Shown here piece by piece: positions 49,875-62,024 of a stretch of DNA of 64,000 bases; positions within the stretch are counted from its first letter, which is position 1; every line of letters starts with the position of its first letter. This DNA comes from Gonatopus flavifemur. Its lineage: Eukaryota > Arthropoda > Insecta > Hymenoptera > Dryinidae. The notes beneath the pieces were generated by a model. That model did not search any database and was not told the DNA's origin. It saw nothing but the letters and a program-made list of their open reading frames with translations. Both the position numbers and the translations under genes were made by a program. The stretch is from positions 7,006,001 to 7,070,000 of the forward strand of contig JAFFJZ010000010.1 of the NCBI GenBank assembly GCA_018340375.1. Direction: 5' to 3'.

Positions 49875-52800
49875 GTGAGTGAATTACACAGTATCTATCT
49901 TTCGTTTTCGACATTATTCGATCGATTAACAACAACTTAATACCACTCTTCGGCTTTGATTTTTTCACTTTTGATCAACTTCCTTTGATATGAAATTCAA
50001 AATTTTGTAGAAACTTATGAATCTAAAAATAATTCAAATAAATATTTTGCGTCCAATAATTTACTGTTTGTTCTATAATCGATTACAGAGTGTGTTCGCC
50101 TGTGCAAACAGTTGTGAAGTCTTAAAAAAATGACAAAGCCCTAAAGAAATCCGTGGTTGTACGAATATCCTGAGGAATCTTGACCGAAACCGGATCTATA
50201 AAATCTCACAAGATTTTACAAGGCCCCCTTCGATCGCTGCCCGCTGAATCCAGATCAAGATTTCTGGAATGGATTTTGTCATTTGAAACTTAAAATTCAC
50301 GTTTCTCAATCTGAATTCTTTTTCATTCGAGTCAATTCTAGATTTTTCCTTGGAAATTGTGATACAGAATAATTCTAAAATAATGCTATTAAAATTATCG
50401 GTTATCACAAAACAAAATTGAACTTAAACGCATTGTTTTTAGGGAAATTTCCAAAATCATATATAATTTATGTATCATTCTATAAAAAATTGAATATAAT
50501 TTTGGAAATTTGTTATTTGAGCCTCCGATCAAACGTTGGCAAATCTGAAATTGAAACCGAGTCTGCTATTCATCTATTTATGATTTCTTAATACGATTTT
50601 CGAATAAAATACCTTTTCTGAAAGCATCGATTCTTCAACAATCGGATTGATGAAACACATATTTTTCTCTCTTAAAGTCAGATTTGGTTTCAACAATCGC
50701 TTGTACGACAAATGAAATTTCTAAAACAAAACTTTCCACTCGAATAACAATCAATTTCAAAACCAGCAACCATATTGTTTTATCAATAAGAATTCAATAC
50801 AACAAGCTTCATCTAAAATCCAAGTATCTTTTCCTTATTATCGAGATGTTGGTTGAAATTTTCAATACACTGAGAAACAAGCAGCGATGCACATCTTCCC
50901 GTGAAATCGTTTCGTAATAAGATCGAATAAAAGAGGAGTCGGAGCATTGTTTGAACGATCGTATCGTTGCATCACGGACACATCGAATATGCACACGCGA
51001 TATCATACTATAGATTCGAAGCACAGGGAGGAAGAAATAGACTGTTATTAGTCGATTTCTCGATAGACAAGTTTTCTTATTCTTTCACACACGCCACAAG
51101 AATCATCTATAATTGATCGAATGTCGATGACTGATGCTCAATGTTAAATCTGTTTTATGCAAAAAATCTACTCTCGCATGATTTCGTTACAAAAGAACAT
51201 TTTTTCTTCTTTTATTGTGAAATTGAAAAAACGAATGAGAATAAATAGACTCTTCCTTCAACGTAACAAACTTGGAAAAAAAAAATGGTTTTTATGTAAA
51301 AGATGATGTATCGGGTCTTATTTTACCAAGCCAAGAATTATCTCACCAAAAACTATGTAATTGCAGGGGGGATACATTTTTTATTTATTTTAATTCTCGG
51401 CTATTCGAAGTTTGGAGCAGAAAGATAGAATTATCTTCGTATGTAATGAATGCCTGTCGATCTGCCGGTTGAAGGGATTATTCGTAACAACTAGGGAATG
51501 TAAATCACTTGAGTTTCAAGATTCCAATGGAAAAATCTATGCCATTCCTATTTATGGATCTGAATGAATAATGAACATCACAATAGTGCAGGCGTTTCAA
51601 AGAGCTAGTAACGGCTCTCCATCGGCGAGCCAATTAAAACACAAATAATCAAATACAAAAAGCAATGATATAGTTTAACGACACTGTTTATTTGTTTTAG
51701 ATATGATTTCGTTGTGATAGGAGGAGGTAGCGCGGGAGCAACAGCAGCGGCAAGATTATCGGAAGAACCGAGATTTTCTGTACTATTATTGGAAGCTGGC
51801 CTAGATGAACCAACTGGAACCCAAATACCGTCATTCTTTTTCAATTTCCTTGGCACTGATATTGATTGGAAGTACAAAACTGAAAGCGAGGATGAAGCAT
51901 GTTTGAATAAGGAAGATCGTAAATGTTATTGGCCAAGAGGAAAAGTATGTATACACTAATTTCTTACAACAAATGCATGGTACCGGTCTATTAATAATAA
52001 ATTTTTGTCGGCTTTTGACTGATAAGTTGATTTTCCGCAGGTTTTAGGTGGCACAAGCGTCATGAATGGAATGACGTATATGAGAGGATCGCGGAAAGAT
52101 TACAATGATTGGGAAAAACTTGGTAACGTTGGTTGGTCCTATGACGATGTTCTTCCATTTTTCATAAAAAGCGAGGATAATCTTCAAGCGAATACCATGG
52201 ATTATGGATATCACGGTGTTGGAGGTCCCCTCACGGTCACCCAGTTTCCTTATCATCCTCCTCTGAGCTTCGCTTTACTTGAAGCTGGCAAAGAACTGGG
52301 TACAATTTTTGACTCTATACTTCTTTTGAGAATATTCATAGAAACAGCGATTCATCATGATTTTCCAACTGTCGATCCGTAAATCAAAGTACAATGTACT
52401 ATTCAGATTTTCTAGACTTACATAAAACATAGTACACTTCGTAACTTGTATCTTTGCGTGAGGAAAAATAAAAGTTGTACTACATATCAATGAAAAACTA
52501 TCATATAAAAGAACTCGTTCGACGACCATGGACTAAAATTCAATACTCATTACATAATTCTCTCACGCAACTATCCAAGTTTGAAAACCATAAATCTCGT
52601 ACGAAGGATTCATTTTGATATCAATAGGATATGACACGGTGGATTTGAATGGACGAACGCACACCGGGTTTGCCATCGCTCAAACGACCTCGAGAAACGG
52701 TTCTAGGCTGTCCACCGCACGTGCTTTCCTACGACCAGCTAGGAATCGTCCAAATCTACATATAATGCTCAACTCCACGGTCACTAGGATCTTGTTTGAT

Positions 52801-55800
52801 AACAACAAAAGGGCGATAGGCGTTGAATTTTCCTACAATGGAAACCTTCACAAGGTTGCCGTGGCTAAGGAAGTCGTCGTAAGTGGAGGTAAAGTACATA
52901 AGATTATTTTTATTCGGTTCCGGAATTCCGTGTTTCACAATTACTGTTTCAACAGTTCCAATATGAAATCGAAGTCACGATAAATTCAAGCGTGTTGAAT
53001 TGTAGAAACTTCACTTTGATTGAAATTTTTTGAATGATCAGTAAACTAGGATATGGAACCGAGTTTCGATTTTCACACGGGGAGTGATCAAATATTTCCA
53101 TTAAATTCAATTAGTCCATCATCGATCAATGGGATTGGGTTGAAATCCCAATGAGAAGTATTACATGTTTCCTACCCACGCTTTCAAGTGAGAAGATTCG
53201 TTTTGTACTCACCAAACCTTACGTTTCGATACAAAGAGAACAGATTTATCAGCATTTCGTAGTAATGACATCTCAATCTCATTTTAACAATCGTATCCAT
53301 TATGCTCGCACATCGACACTTGTCACGAGTTTGATTTTTCGACGAAATTACATGAATTATATCAATCGAATGAGTGATCGATGAATTGAAACGACGACAC
53401 GGCTTGAAATATAGAGCCATTCATTTTTCGATTCATCGAAACGTTATGTCAATCTTAATAGAGACTTTCTCTATTTTAAATAAATCGCGAGACATGCGAT
53501 TGACATCTCAAGTAGAAATATCCATGTAACGCGTCGCCAAGATTTCATTCCTCTTATACGGATTGACAACTGTACATAATGATCCCAATGAACTGTTGAG
53601 AGACAAATTTTGATCGTAAGAAAGCAAATACATCTCCAAACATTGTACACGGATTACAACATTCGTTCGTTTCAAATTGTCGGTAAACTTATTCAGAAGA
53701 CAAATTTCAAACCCCCGCATCTTTTCCAATGAATCGAATAATTGAAACGGTTTTAATTACAGGAATATATGATGTATTGATTTTTCTAAAGAAAATGAAG
53801 TTCTCTGAGAATTAATAAACCAGATCAAAGCAGCGATTATAACTGATAAAAAATAACTCCCAGTACAAAGAACATCCGTAATTCATCCGTAAGAGAATTT
53901 TGGACGGAGTCTGCGAGTAGGCGGTCAATTAAAAGACCAAACTGAGACTCGTTATCGAACAATGCATCCCGGAAATAATTATAATTGATATACAAAGATA
54001 TAATAGACCAATTAATTTTCGCATCAGTTCAATGAATTGATTGAAAGCGAAGAACTGAAATAATGGAAAAATTGATTTTCTTGTTATAATGTAAAACATA
54101 TGGATTGAAGTGTAATAATTAATCCTTCGAATTTCAATTATACGAGAGATTTCGAATTATCAACGTTCTTTCCACAACAGAATTCGAATGTAAAATATGT
54201 TTTGATGTTTGCTACCGTAATAGGAGCTGTAAATTCACCGCAGATCCTATTGAATAGCGGAATTGGACCACGAGAAGAATTGAAAGCCGTTGGGGTACCT
54301 GTAATTCACGATCTCCCAGGGGTTGGTAAAAACTTGCATAATCATGTGGCATATGCTCTTGCTTTTACGATCAACGATACAGACACGACACCTTTGAACT
54401 GGGCTACAGCGATGGAATATTTACTCTTCAGGGACGGTTTAATGTCCGGCACAGGTATGAAAACTTCTCATACATTTACATGAAAGTATTACGCACAGTT
54501 TCTTACGAGTTGGAGATAAAAAAAAAATTAGGGCTACGCCTTCAAGGCATTCTCTCGTTATGGAAAGAGCTTGAAAAAAAGAAAAAATAAATTAAATATG
54601 GAGTTCATAGCCCGAAGGTATTTTACATAAAAGGTATATCTTGTAATGTACCAACTCTATTGCTTTATTTGCTCGATAATCTTTAAAATCCGAAATTGTA
54701 TTTAATTGGATACATAATAAATCATGAAAAAGCGAAGGATTGTGAAAAATGTGAGTGAGAAGCAATCACCCCGTAAACCGAACTTTCTCGCTCGTAATAA
54801 GTGATTCCGCTTCCGTTTCGCGTATTATCAATGACCGTGACGAAATTGGAAATAACTCTTCGTTGGGTTTTAATAGCGTGTTTGTGTTTTTGTTTCACTT
54901 TATTTTGAAAAATCGTAATGAGATTATAAAACCATCTGGAATAAGAAGATTCGCTATCTCCAGAGTGAACCAGAAAATTAACTAATCGTCAAATGCTCTG
55001 AACGTAGTGTGAATAATTCAATATTACACTTCTCAAGTGATTTCTTAATCAGAATATTTTATAGCAATTTGCTTGATTTTAATAAATATTCATTTTATTT
55101 ATCGATGCTTCATTTGCTGCGAATGGTCGTGGGAAAATGTATAATTTATACAAAAATTACCTACCTCCTTCGTAATCTTTATAAAGAATGATGGGAAGAA
55201 ATTTCCTCACGTAGAGTGAAAAAAGTGATGTAATTTAATAACGAGTCACTATTCAATTATCTTAAAAGAATGGGAAGTAATGATTTTCTTTGAAGACTTC
55301 AATTTTCTTTTCATACACTGTTGCAAAGGTCAGAAAAAGAGGAAATCAATTTTGTTGCAAATATTACCAGTTAATTCTGCACGACTGAAAGAAGAAACGA
55401 AGCGGATATCAAATGAATACGATTTTTCTCGCATTGTCGCATTTGTATTCAATTCAATATAATTTATGTATAATAAATTTTAGTTATTATAAATAAATAT
55501 ATGAGTACCCACAAAAATTTTGCTGCAGTAGCCAAAATTTAGGTACCAGAGCTGAAAAAATGGCCGTCCTTCTCACAGTTGATTACTTTTAGCCAAAACA
55601 AATGTTATTTCTCAATCCAAATATCGACCTCAGAACCTATGCAGGCACAGCTACGATTCTTAGCTGTGATAGCTGATGAACAGCTACACTGTGAAAAATG
55701 TGCGGAGTTTTCCTTCACACTGTTGATATATTTCGTCCCCTCATCGTGGGGGAATTGATTTCCCATCATAAATGAAGGATTTTTCCACCACTTTGAGGAA

Positions 55801-57627
55801 CTATTTTGTTTTTTGGGTGTTGAACCTTCTACAAATGAAGGGAAAGTCCACCAAATTATGTTGAAAAATTCCCCATCTATAGAGGAACTTTGCTGCCATC
55901 ATTTTTTGGGGGAAAATTTCACAATCATTTTTGGCAGTGTATAACTGCAATGGATTCAACTGGGGGTTTAGGGTTTCAAATATGAATCACTAGGGAGGAT
56001 ATCTTGACACTCTAGAAGAAATTGTTTAACCGTATTTTACAGTTTTTCAAAGCTGTTGCGCGATGAAATCTTCAGAAAAATTGTATTTATACATGGAAAA
56101 ACCGGGTCTATTAATCCCGAAGGGAACATGAAGCTCCGACGAACGTTCAGAATAGATCATGATAGATCAGACTGAAGCTCCGTTGGAGCTCAAGTTTAGA
56201 TTCGGAAACGTTCGACGAAGGTCCGATGAACGTTGAAATGTCCGCTTGAAAATAGCTTGAATGAAGGTTCATAGAACGTTTATTAAAGATTCTACGAAGA
56301 TTCATTCAACCTTCAGTTTTTTATGTTTCAGACGGAATTACAATTATAGTTAGAAATGCCTCAATCTTTCATTTTTTCGTGGAAAAATATACTTTGAAAA
56401 AAACTTTGATCGAAAAATTGCAACTCGAACGAACCTTTAGCAAACGTTCGATGAACGTTTTATGAACGTTCATTCAAACTATTTTCAAGTGGACATTTCA
56501 ACGTTCATCGGACCTTCGTCGAACGTTTACGAATCTAAACTTGAGCTCCAACAGAGCTTCAGTCTGATCTATCATGATCTATTCTGAACATTTGTCGGAG
56601 CTTCATGTTCCCTTCGGGAATATTTCAAAATATGACTGTCAATTTAAGAAAAACGAGGATCGCTGGATTGAATATTCGTAGTGAGTCTACTAAAAATTCG
56701 TAGTCGATGTATTAACAATTGATATTGTCACTGTGAAAAATTTTCCCTCTTTTTCCCTAAATTGACAGTCATTTTTCTAAACGTTGATCAATTCTTCCTA
56801 AACATTGATAGACCCGGTCTTTCCGTGTAGAAGATAATAAATACCTTAACATCCGTATACTTTTTTCGCAGGTATATCTGAAGTCACAGCAATGGTGAAT
56901 ACCAAATTCGCCAACCCAAGAGAAGATCATCCAGATGTACAATTGATCTTCGGTGGCTATTTAGCCGATTGTGCGGAGACTGGAATGGTGGGTGAGAAGA
57001 AAGGCTCCAAACGTAGTATATACATTATTCCAACGTATTTACATCCGAAAAGTCGTGGTTATCTCCGTCTACGTGATTCCAATCCACTCTCGAAGCCTCT
57101 CATCTATCCAAAATATCTGACGCATCCAGACGATGTGGCAGGTCTAGTCGAGGCCATTAAATTCAGCGTCCGTTTAGCGGAAACGGAACATCTCAAAAGG
57201 TAAATATCATATTCATTTTGATAAGCTCCGTCTCCAATTTCCCACACGTGTCTATAGAAAATAATGTCTGGAAGATGTGCAAAATTCATGATAAATTCTT
57301 CAAAACCGTTTTAGATACGGTTTCGAACTAGATCGCACCCCCGTGAAAAACTGCGAGCATCTCCAATTCGGTTGTGACGCGTATTGGGAATGCGCGATCA
57401 AACACGACACAGCACCGGAAAATCATCAAGCTGGTTCCTGCAAAATGGGTCCCAACAACGATCCTCTAGCCGTCGTGGATAATCAGTTGAGGGTCAGAGG
57501 TGTACGCGGAGTCAGAGTAGCTGATACCAGTATTATGCCACGAGTAACTTCCGGCAACACGAACGCGCCAGCCATTATGATCGGTGAAAGGGCGGCAGAT
57601 TTTATCAAGAGAACTTGGATGGTATGA
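49705..57627 (+). CDS. GMC oxidoreductase, glucose-dehydrogenase (FAD, quinone)-like, complete
   Basis: FAD enzyme of the glucose-methanol-choline family; relatives oxidise sugars or alcohols outside the cell. Seven exons (49705-49874, 51701-51944, 52041-52299, 52628-52888, 54224-54454, 56872-57199, 57315-57627) sum to 1806 nt, 601 residues plus stop; all junctions are GT-AG and phase-matched. Features: N-terminal hydrophobic segment [15 protein letters not shown] dinucleotide motif VIGGGSAG (about 62-69); GMC signature 1 starting [12 protein letters not shown] (about 137); signature 2 [15 protein letters not shown] (312-326); active-site His in HQAGSCKMG (His535) and second catalytic position Asn579 in SGNTNAP. 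Length is normal for insect GMC enzymes. ATG 49705 directly follows an AG, so a further 5' exon is possible. Substrate cannot be read from sequence. Confidence 0.95.
49875..51700. other. First GMC intron
   Basis: 1.8 kb, AT-rich, no repeat ends recognised. Confidence 0.6.
51701..51944 (+). CDS. GMC exon 2 (FAD-binding motif)
   Basis: Acceptor GTTTTAG, donor GTATGT. Encodes [12 protein letters not shown], the LLLEAG strand that contacts the FAD ribose, [10 protein letters not shown] and CYWPRGK. Confidence 0.95.
52041..52299 (+). CDS. GMC exon 3 (signature 1)
   Basis: Starts [16 protein letters not shown] in phase 0; ends LEAGKEL plus one base, donor GTACAA. Confidence 0.94.
52628..52888 (+). 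CDS. GMC exon 4
   Basis: Phase 1 to 1; contains [14 protein letters not shown], the [10 protein letters not shown] block and the end of the FAD domain KEVVVSGG. Confidence 0.94.
52889..54223. other. Fourth GMC intron
   Basis: 1.3 kb without recognisable features. Confidence 0.6.
54224..54454 (+). CDS. GMC exon 5 (signature 2)
   Basis: [16 protein letters not shown] and [12 protein letters not shown] are diagnostic. Ends LMSGTG, donor GTATGA; phase 1 to 1. Confidence 0.95.
55500..55945. repeat. MITE relics in GMC intron
   Basis: 55510-55690 carries AGCTGAAAAAATGGCCGTCC and TTAGCTGTGATAGCTG words of the 1447 family; 55690-55942 has CACTGTGAAAAATG / CACTGCCAAAAATG inverted ends with TA at the flanks. 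Confidence 0.55.
56092..56827. mobile_element. CACGG-type MITE, second copy, hosting a fold-back element
   Basis: Ends CATGGAAAAACCGGGTCTAT and (complement) CACGGAAAGACCGGGTCTAT; TA at 56090-56091 and 56828-56829. Guest at 56116-56618. Lies in the sixth intron of the GMC gene. Confidence 0.8.
56116..56618. mobile_element. CCCGAAGGGAAC fold-back element in GMC intron
   Basis: 503 bp with two arms of about 190 bases that pair almost throughout; ends CCCGAAGGGAACATGAAGCT inverted; AAT on both flanks. Confidence 0.8.
56872..57199 (+). CDS. GMC exon 6
   Basis: Acceptor TTTTTTCGCAG. Encodes [25 protein letters not shown] and the substrate-domain strand [11 protein letters not shown]; donor GTAAAT, phase 2. 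Confidence 0.94.
57315..57627 (+). CDS. GMC exon 7 (active site, stop)
   Basis: Contains CKMG with the catalytic His, [20 protein letters not shown], and [23 protein letters not shown] at 57625-57627. Confidence 0.96.
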
Positions 57628-57677
57628 TTGAGACCGAGAGAGAATTAACTTATCTATATTTGTGTGAATTTGTTTAA

Positions 57678-57754
57678 CCCTAGAACACTGATACGTCATT
57701 TTTTATTCCTTTTCTTTTCATTACCTCAAAATTATTCTCCCACGTGTTTCAGGG
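57678..57754. mobile_element. 77-bp piggyBac-like relic in GMC 3' UTR
   Basis: Left end CCCTAGAACAC preceded by TTAA; right end GTGTTTCAGGG followed by TTGA. Very short, decayed. Confidence 0.6.
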
Positions 57755-57938
57755 TTGAACAAAACAATTGTGTGGATAAATTTATTTTAGCGAGTAATAA
57801 GAAAAAAAAACATTGAAATGAACGGGATAGCAAGTGAAGGAACAAAGAAATACATGAACCACTGTAAATATCATAAATTGGATCTCAATTGACGTTCATC
57901 GCATATATATTTTGTATGTAATTTGATAATATTACATC

Positions 57939-57944
57939 AATAAA
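57939..57944 (+). promoter_or_regulatory. Polyadenylation signal of the GMC gene
   Basis: AATAAA 312 bases after the stop; the 3' UTR between contains a 77-bp mini-element. Confidence 0.55.
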
Positions 57945-59130
57945 AGAAGAAAAAACATCTCAATCCCAATGAATTTGGATTGAATTTTGTTCGAAGTACT
58001 TTTTTCAATGTTTTCAAGACTAGATGTGAATCATTTTCTTTGGTAAAAATCAGTGATGATACTTAGATTTATTCTATCTTCCATAAGTAGTCGTAGTGTT
58101 TTCAGATCAGGAACAATTATACATTCTTCGAATCTTGAGAATATCTCCGTTGCTGAAACCTTCTCTTTGGCCCAGAGAAGGAACGTTTGAATTCTGTGAA
58201 TTTGAATAATTATTATATTGATTTCATGAAGTAATGAAATCGATCTTGAATAATTTACGTTGTCTAGATTAATCTGTAGATAAATCCAGCACGGAGAGAA
58301 ATTTCCAGCTGCATCAGCTAAATTTTAGCTATTAGAGCTAATTGCTTAGCAAAATTAGCTAAAATTCAGTTGATGAAACTAAAAATTCTGCTGCAGCAGC
58401 TGAAATTTAGCTATTGGAGCTAAAAAAAATGGCTGTCCATCTCACAGCTGAAAACAATTGATTCTAGCTGAATCTCATGGAATCACTATACGGTGAAAGG
58501 AGAACGGTGAAAGCACCGACCCTTGACGATTGACATAATGATCACAAGTTCGTGAATAAGACTTGGCGATACATTTTTATAATTGTGGGTACTGAAACAA
58601 CAATAAACTTTGGTTCCTGAAAAGAAAGTTGGGTCGGTTTGATGGTATTTTTTCAACAACTGTGACTATAATAATTTCCCTGGTTAAAAAATCCAATAGA
58701 ATCCGATAAAAACCGATTCCAAAATAATCGGAAAGGCTCAGCTACCGATTCAAAATGAATAGGAATTAATCGGGACCTCTTTCCTATAGGATTGAATCGA
58801 GGATTTACCAATAGAATAATCTGTTGTTTATTTGAATCAATAAGACTTCGCGTGATCTGTTGGTCTGTATAAGAGATATCTGATTGGATGATTAAAATTT
58901 TGTCCATTACATAAGACGAACGGTTCTGATTGGAATTTTCCATAACCTCAATCTATTGGAAGTAATGGGGAAATGTGCGGAATTGAATGAGTAATGAGTT
59001 TTTTATGGGGGATTTCCGACTTAATTTAAAAATGTAAAAATTCAATTGATCAATGGGTTTAGTTGGATCATCCCAACATTCGAATCTATTGGAAATAATC
59101 GGAAAGTTTACAGATCCTAATGTCCTACAT

Positions 59131-59342
59131 GAGAAAAAAAGATTAGTCGAAACAACTAGTTGATTTGTCAGCGCATATAGACCCATTCTTTTTCGTTAGG
59201 ACAACAATTTTATTCTTTGATTTGACAAATTTAAAAAACTGGTTGAATCAATACAAAAATTGGTTATTCTAACGACAAAACTGGGTCCATGTGCGCTTAC
59301 AAGTTGAATAGTTATTTCAACTAATCTTTTGTTTTCGAGTAC
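59131..59342. repeat. Fold-back with GATTAGTCGAAACAACTA arms
   Basis: GAAAAAAAGATTAGTCGAAA near 59131 pairs with TTCAACTAATCTTTTGTTTTC near 59320; inner GGGTCTATATGCGC-like words pair with GGGTCCATGTGCGC. Confidence 0.6.
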
Positions 59343-59847
59343 AGCTATGTTCCGACAATAACCAATTCAGTTTCAGAATCGCTTTTATTGCATCAGACCA
59401 TCGGTTTTGAATAAATAAAATACCGATCGAATCCAATTGAAAACTATTTTATTGGCGCCTATCGGAATTTTCATTAATCATATTGAATATAATAAAATAC
59501 TGATTGAAATCAATTTGACAATATTCCATTGGTACTCATCGGAATTTTTATTGGTAATAAAATACCCATTGAAACCCATTGAGAAATATTTCGCTGAGAT
59601 CAATTAAAATTTCCATGTTCAATAGTATACCGACTAAATGCAATAAAACAATATTTCATCGATATCAATCGGAATTTTCATTGATCATAAAATACCCATT
59701 GAATTACATTGAAAAATATTGGTATCAATCGGAGTTTTATTATTCATAAGATACCGATTCAATCCAATAGAAAAACATTTTTATCATCAGATTCAATCAG
59801 ATATTCTTGACCAGGATATGTTTGGCGATATGCCCCTTCAGAGCAGC

Positions 59848-59935
59848 GTATCAGGATAGCTTAGAGGTTAAAAAGGCAGGTCTTACAGGTAGGTAGATCG
59901 GTGATAGTTCGAATCCCCTCCAGGTAGGAATAAAT
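59848..59935 (+). repeat. tRNA-derived (SINE-like) sequence
   Basis: A-box-like TAGCTTAGAGGTTA (59857-59870) and B-box-like GATAGTTCGAATCCC (59903-59917) at tRNA spacing. No cloverleaf good enough for a true tRNA. Confidence 0.45.
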
Positions 59936-60062
59936 TTCCCAAGTCATATGCGGAGATAGAGGTGTTGGCAAATTCTCAATTGGATCCAGTTAGGAAATAA
60001 TTCATTCACATCGATCAGAATTTTAATTAATAATAAAATACCCATTGAATTACATAAAAAAA

Positions 60063-60344
60063 TCACGGAGAAAAAAGATTTCGTTATTTTAACGAATCCG
60101 TCTTCGCTGAACGGATTGAATAACCTAACGATGACATTTCACTGTGTTAATGAGCGAATTCGCTGTATTTACTAACTGATTCGTTATAATTATCAGTCCT
60201 CCGCTAATTTTACGAAGCTTGATTCGCTGAAACAACGAATCGCCGTTCACTTCAGCGGACTTGCTTGCTGTCCATATAATAACAAGCGAGTTTCGTTAAG
60301 ACAGCGAAATTCTTGCTATTCCAACGAATTTTTTTTCTCCGTGA
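60063..60344. mobile_element. CACGGAGAAAAAA MITE
   Basis: Inverted ends with AACGAAT inside; AT on both flanks of CACGG...CCGTG; interior rich in AACGAA/TTCGTT words. Confidence 0.82.
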
Positions 60345-60524
60345 TATTTCGTTGGTATCAATTGGAGTTTTGATTGATCATAAAACACCGATTAAATTCG
60401 ATAGAAAAACATTTTATTGGTATCAATGGGAAACTTCCGATGCAGAAACCCAATTCATTCCAATAAAATTTTTTTTATCGGATTTGATCGAGATTTTTGT
60501 TAATCATTATTTACCGATTCAATC

Positions 60525-60773
60525 CACACTGAGAAAAATGGATGGTTGCAGTGATCAATTCGTTGGTTTACGATTAATTGGTTGTCATAACCAATTATGT
60601 GAGTTTCACAATCAACTCTGTTGATTATGGTGACCACGTCAAAAAATGCAGTTGGAGCAACCAACGAAATTGGTTGTTACAAACACATAATTGGTCATGA
60701 TAACCAATCAATTGGTTGGACCTTATTTAACCAATGAATTGGTTATTGCAATCATACATTATTTTCCGTGTAT
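60525..60773. mobile_element. AACCAATT-rich palindromic MITE
   Basis: Ends CACTGAGAAAAATGGATGGT and (complement) CACGGAAAATAATGTATGAT; repeated AATTGGTT words. Confidence 0.7.
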
Positions 60774-61477
60774 TGATTTTACGCTCATTAATTGATTGAT
60801 TATTCATGTAAACTGATAAAAATTAATATAAGTATCTAAGTATCGATATTTTTGTGAAAATCAGCTTTCATGAACCTTCGGCCCAATCTATAGAGATTTA
60901 ATCTGCACGTTCGCTGAAGGTTCATGTTCTCTTCGGAACGTCTCTATGGAGACGAAAATATATTTTCACAAAATCCGATTGAACCAATTGATTCCGATGC
61001 AGAAACTCAATTCAAACCGATGAAAGAGATGAAATGAATGGATTTGAATTGTGTTTCTGCATCGGAATCAATAGGAATCAATCGGTTCAATGGGATTTTT
61101 TAATCAGGGCATATTTTATATTCCATTCATTAAAGGTGTTCTCATAAAATGTATCCGTGTTATGCCTGTTAAATTTCAGTGTATTCTTTGAACAATCTTA
61201 ATGTTATACTCGTTTGTTTTACCCTTAAAAATACCAATAGCTCAAAAACCTTTCTCGTTTGATTCAATCGTCATTACGCATGAACCGAACCCAGCCAGCA
61301 AAATTGAGGCAGTGCTTCTAGCAGCGTCGCTACCATCCACTTACACATTCAAAAGCGTCTTTTACATACAGTACTGAGTTTATGTATGAAAATAGGAGCG
61401 ACTTGGTAGTATCTTACTAGAAGCACTCCTTGGTAGCACTCCCTGGTAATACTGGTAGCACCGAGGTAGTGCTTCGT

Positions 61478-61575
61478 CCCCAAGGGAACACAAACCTTCA
61501 GGAACGTTCAATGAATGTTCCTGGCCGTTTGCGAACGTTTCTCGAACATTTCTGAAGGTTTGTGTTCTCTTGGGG
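61478..61575. repeat. CCCCAAGRGAACACAAACC palindrome
   Basis: Ends CCCCAAGGGAACACAAACCT and its complement AGGTTTGTGTTCTCTTGGGG; about 98 bp. A half copy is in the intron at 18881. Confidence 0.75.
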
Positions 61576-61631
61576 TTATAGTTTGCATTATATATATGCT
61601 ATGGTAGTAAGCATCGCCAAGATCCGGGAAA

Positions 61632-62024
61632 AGCTGCTACGTTTCCGTACAGTACAACCACCGATCCTCCACCTAGGACTTCGGTGGAGAATTGGTGGAG
61701 AAATGGGAGCCGTGGAAATAAGGTAGAAATAAGGGAGAGTCTCCGTTGAGGCAACGGAGAGGCAACGGAGAAATGTCCGCCCCCTGTATTTTCGATATAA
61801 TTCTTATTGGTGCATTTACGTAACCAAATCTGAATGTATGAATTCACAAATTTGAGTTTTACTGAAAATACAAGGGGCGGACATTTCTCCGTCGCCTCTC
61901 CGTTGCCTCAACGGAGACTCTCCCTTATTTCTCCCTTATTTCCACGGCTCCCATTTCTCCACCTCTGGTCTACCGAAGTCTTAGGTGGAGGATCGGTGGT
62001 TGTGCTGTACGGGTTGCTACCCCC
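61632..62024. mobile_element. Long fold-back element
   Basis: Arms of about 160 bases, 61632-61794 and 61867-62024, are near-perfect complements; outer words ACAACCACCGATCCTCCACC, inner words GGACATTTCTCC. The two opposite-strand open frames here give the same peptide, as expected of a palindrome. Confidence 0.85.

Larger units (their letters stand above)
58678..61109. repeat. Nest of ATCGGTATC-type repeats and MITEs
   Basis: Begins CCCTGGTTAAAAAATCC and ends GGATTTTTTAATCAGGG-like, the interior being degenerate units such as AAAATACCGATTGAATCC. It contains a fold-back at 59131-59340, a tRNA-like piece and the elements at 60063 and 60525. The outer ends lack a matching duplication, so it may be two or more related elements. 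Confidence 0.55.

Noticed and set aside
59848..59935. Functional tRNA gene
   Set aside because: Boxes are present but a complete acceptor stem and anticodon arm do not form.
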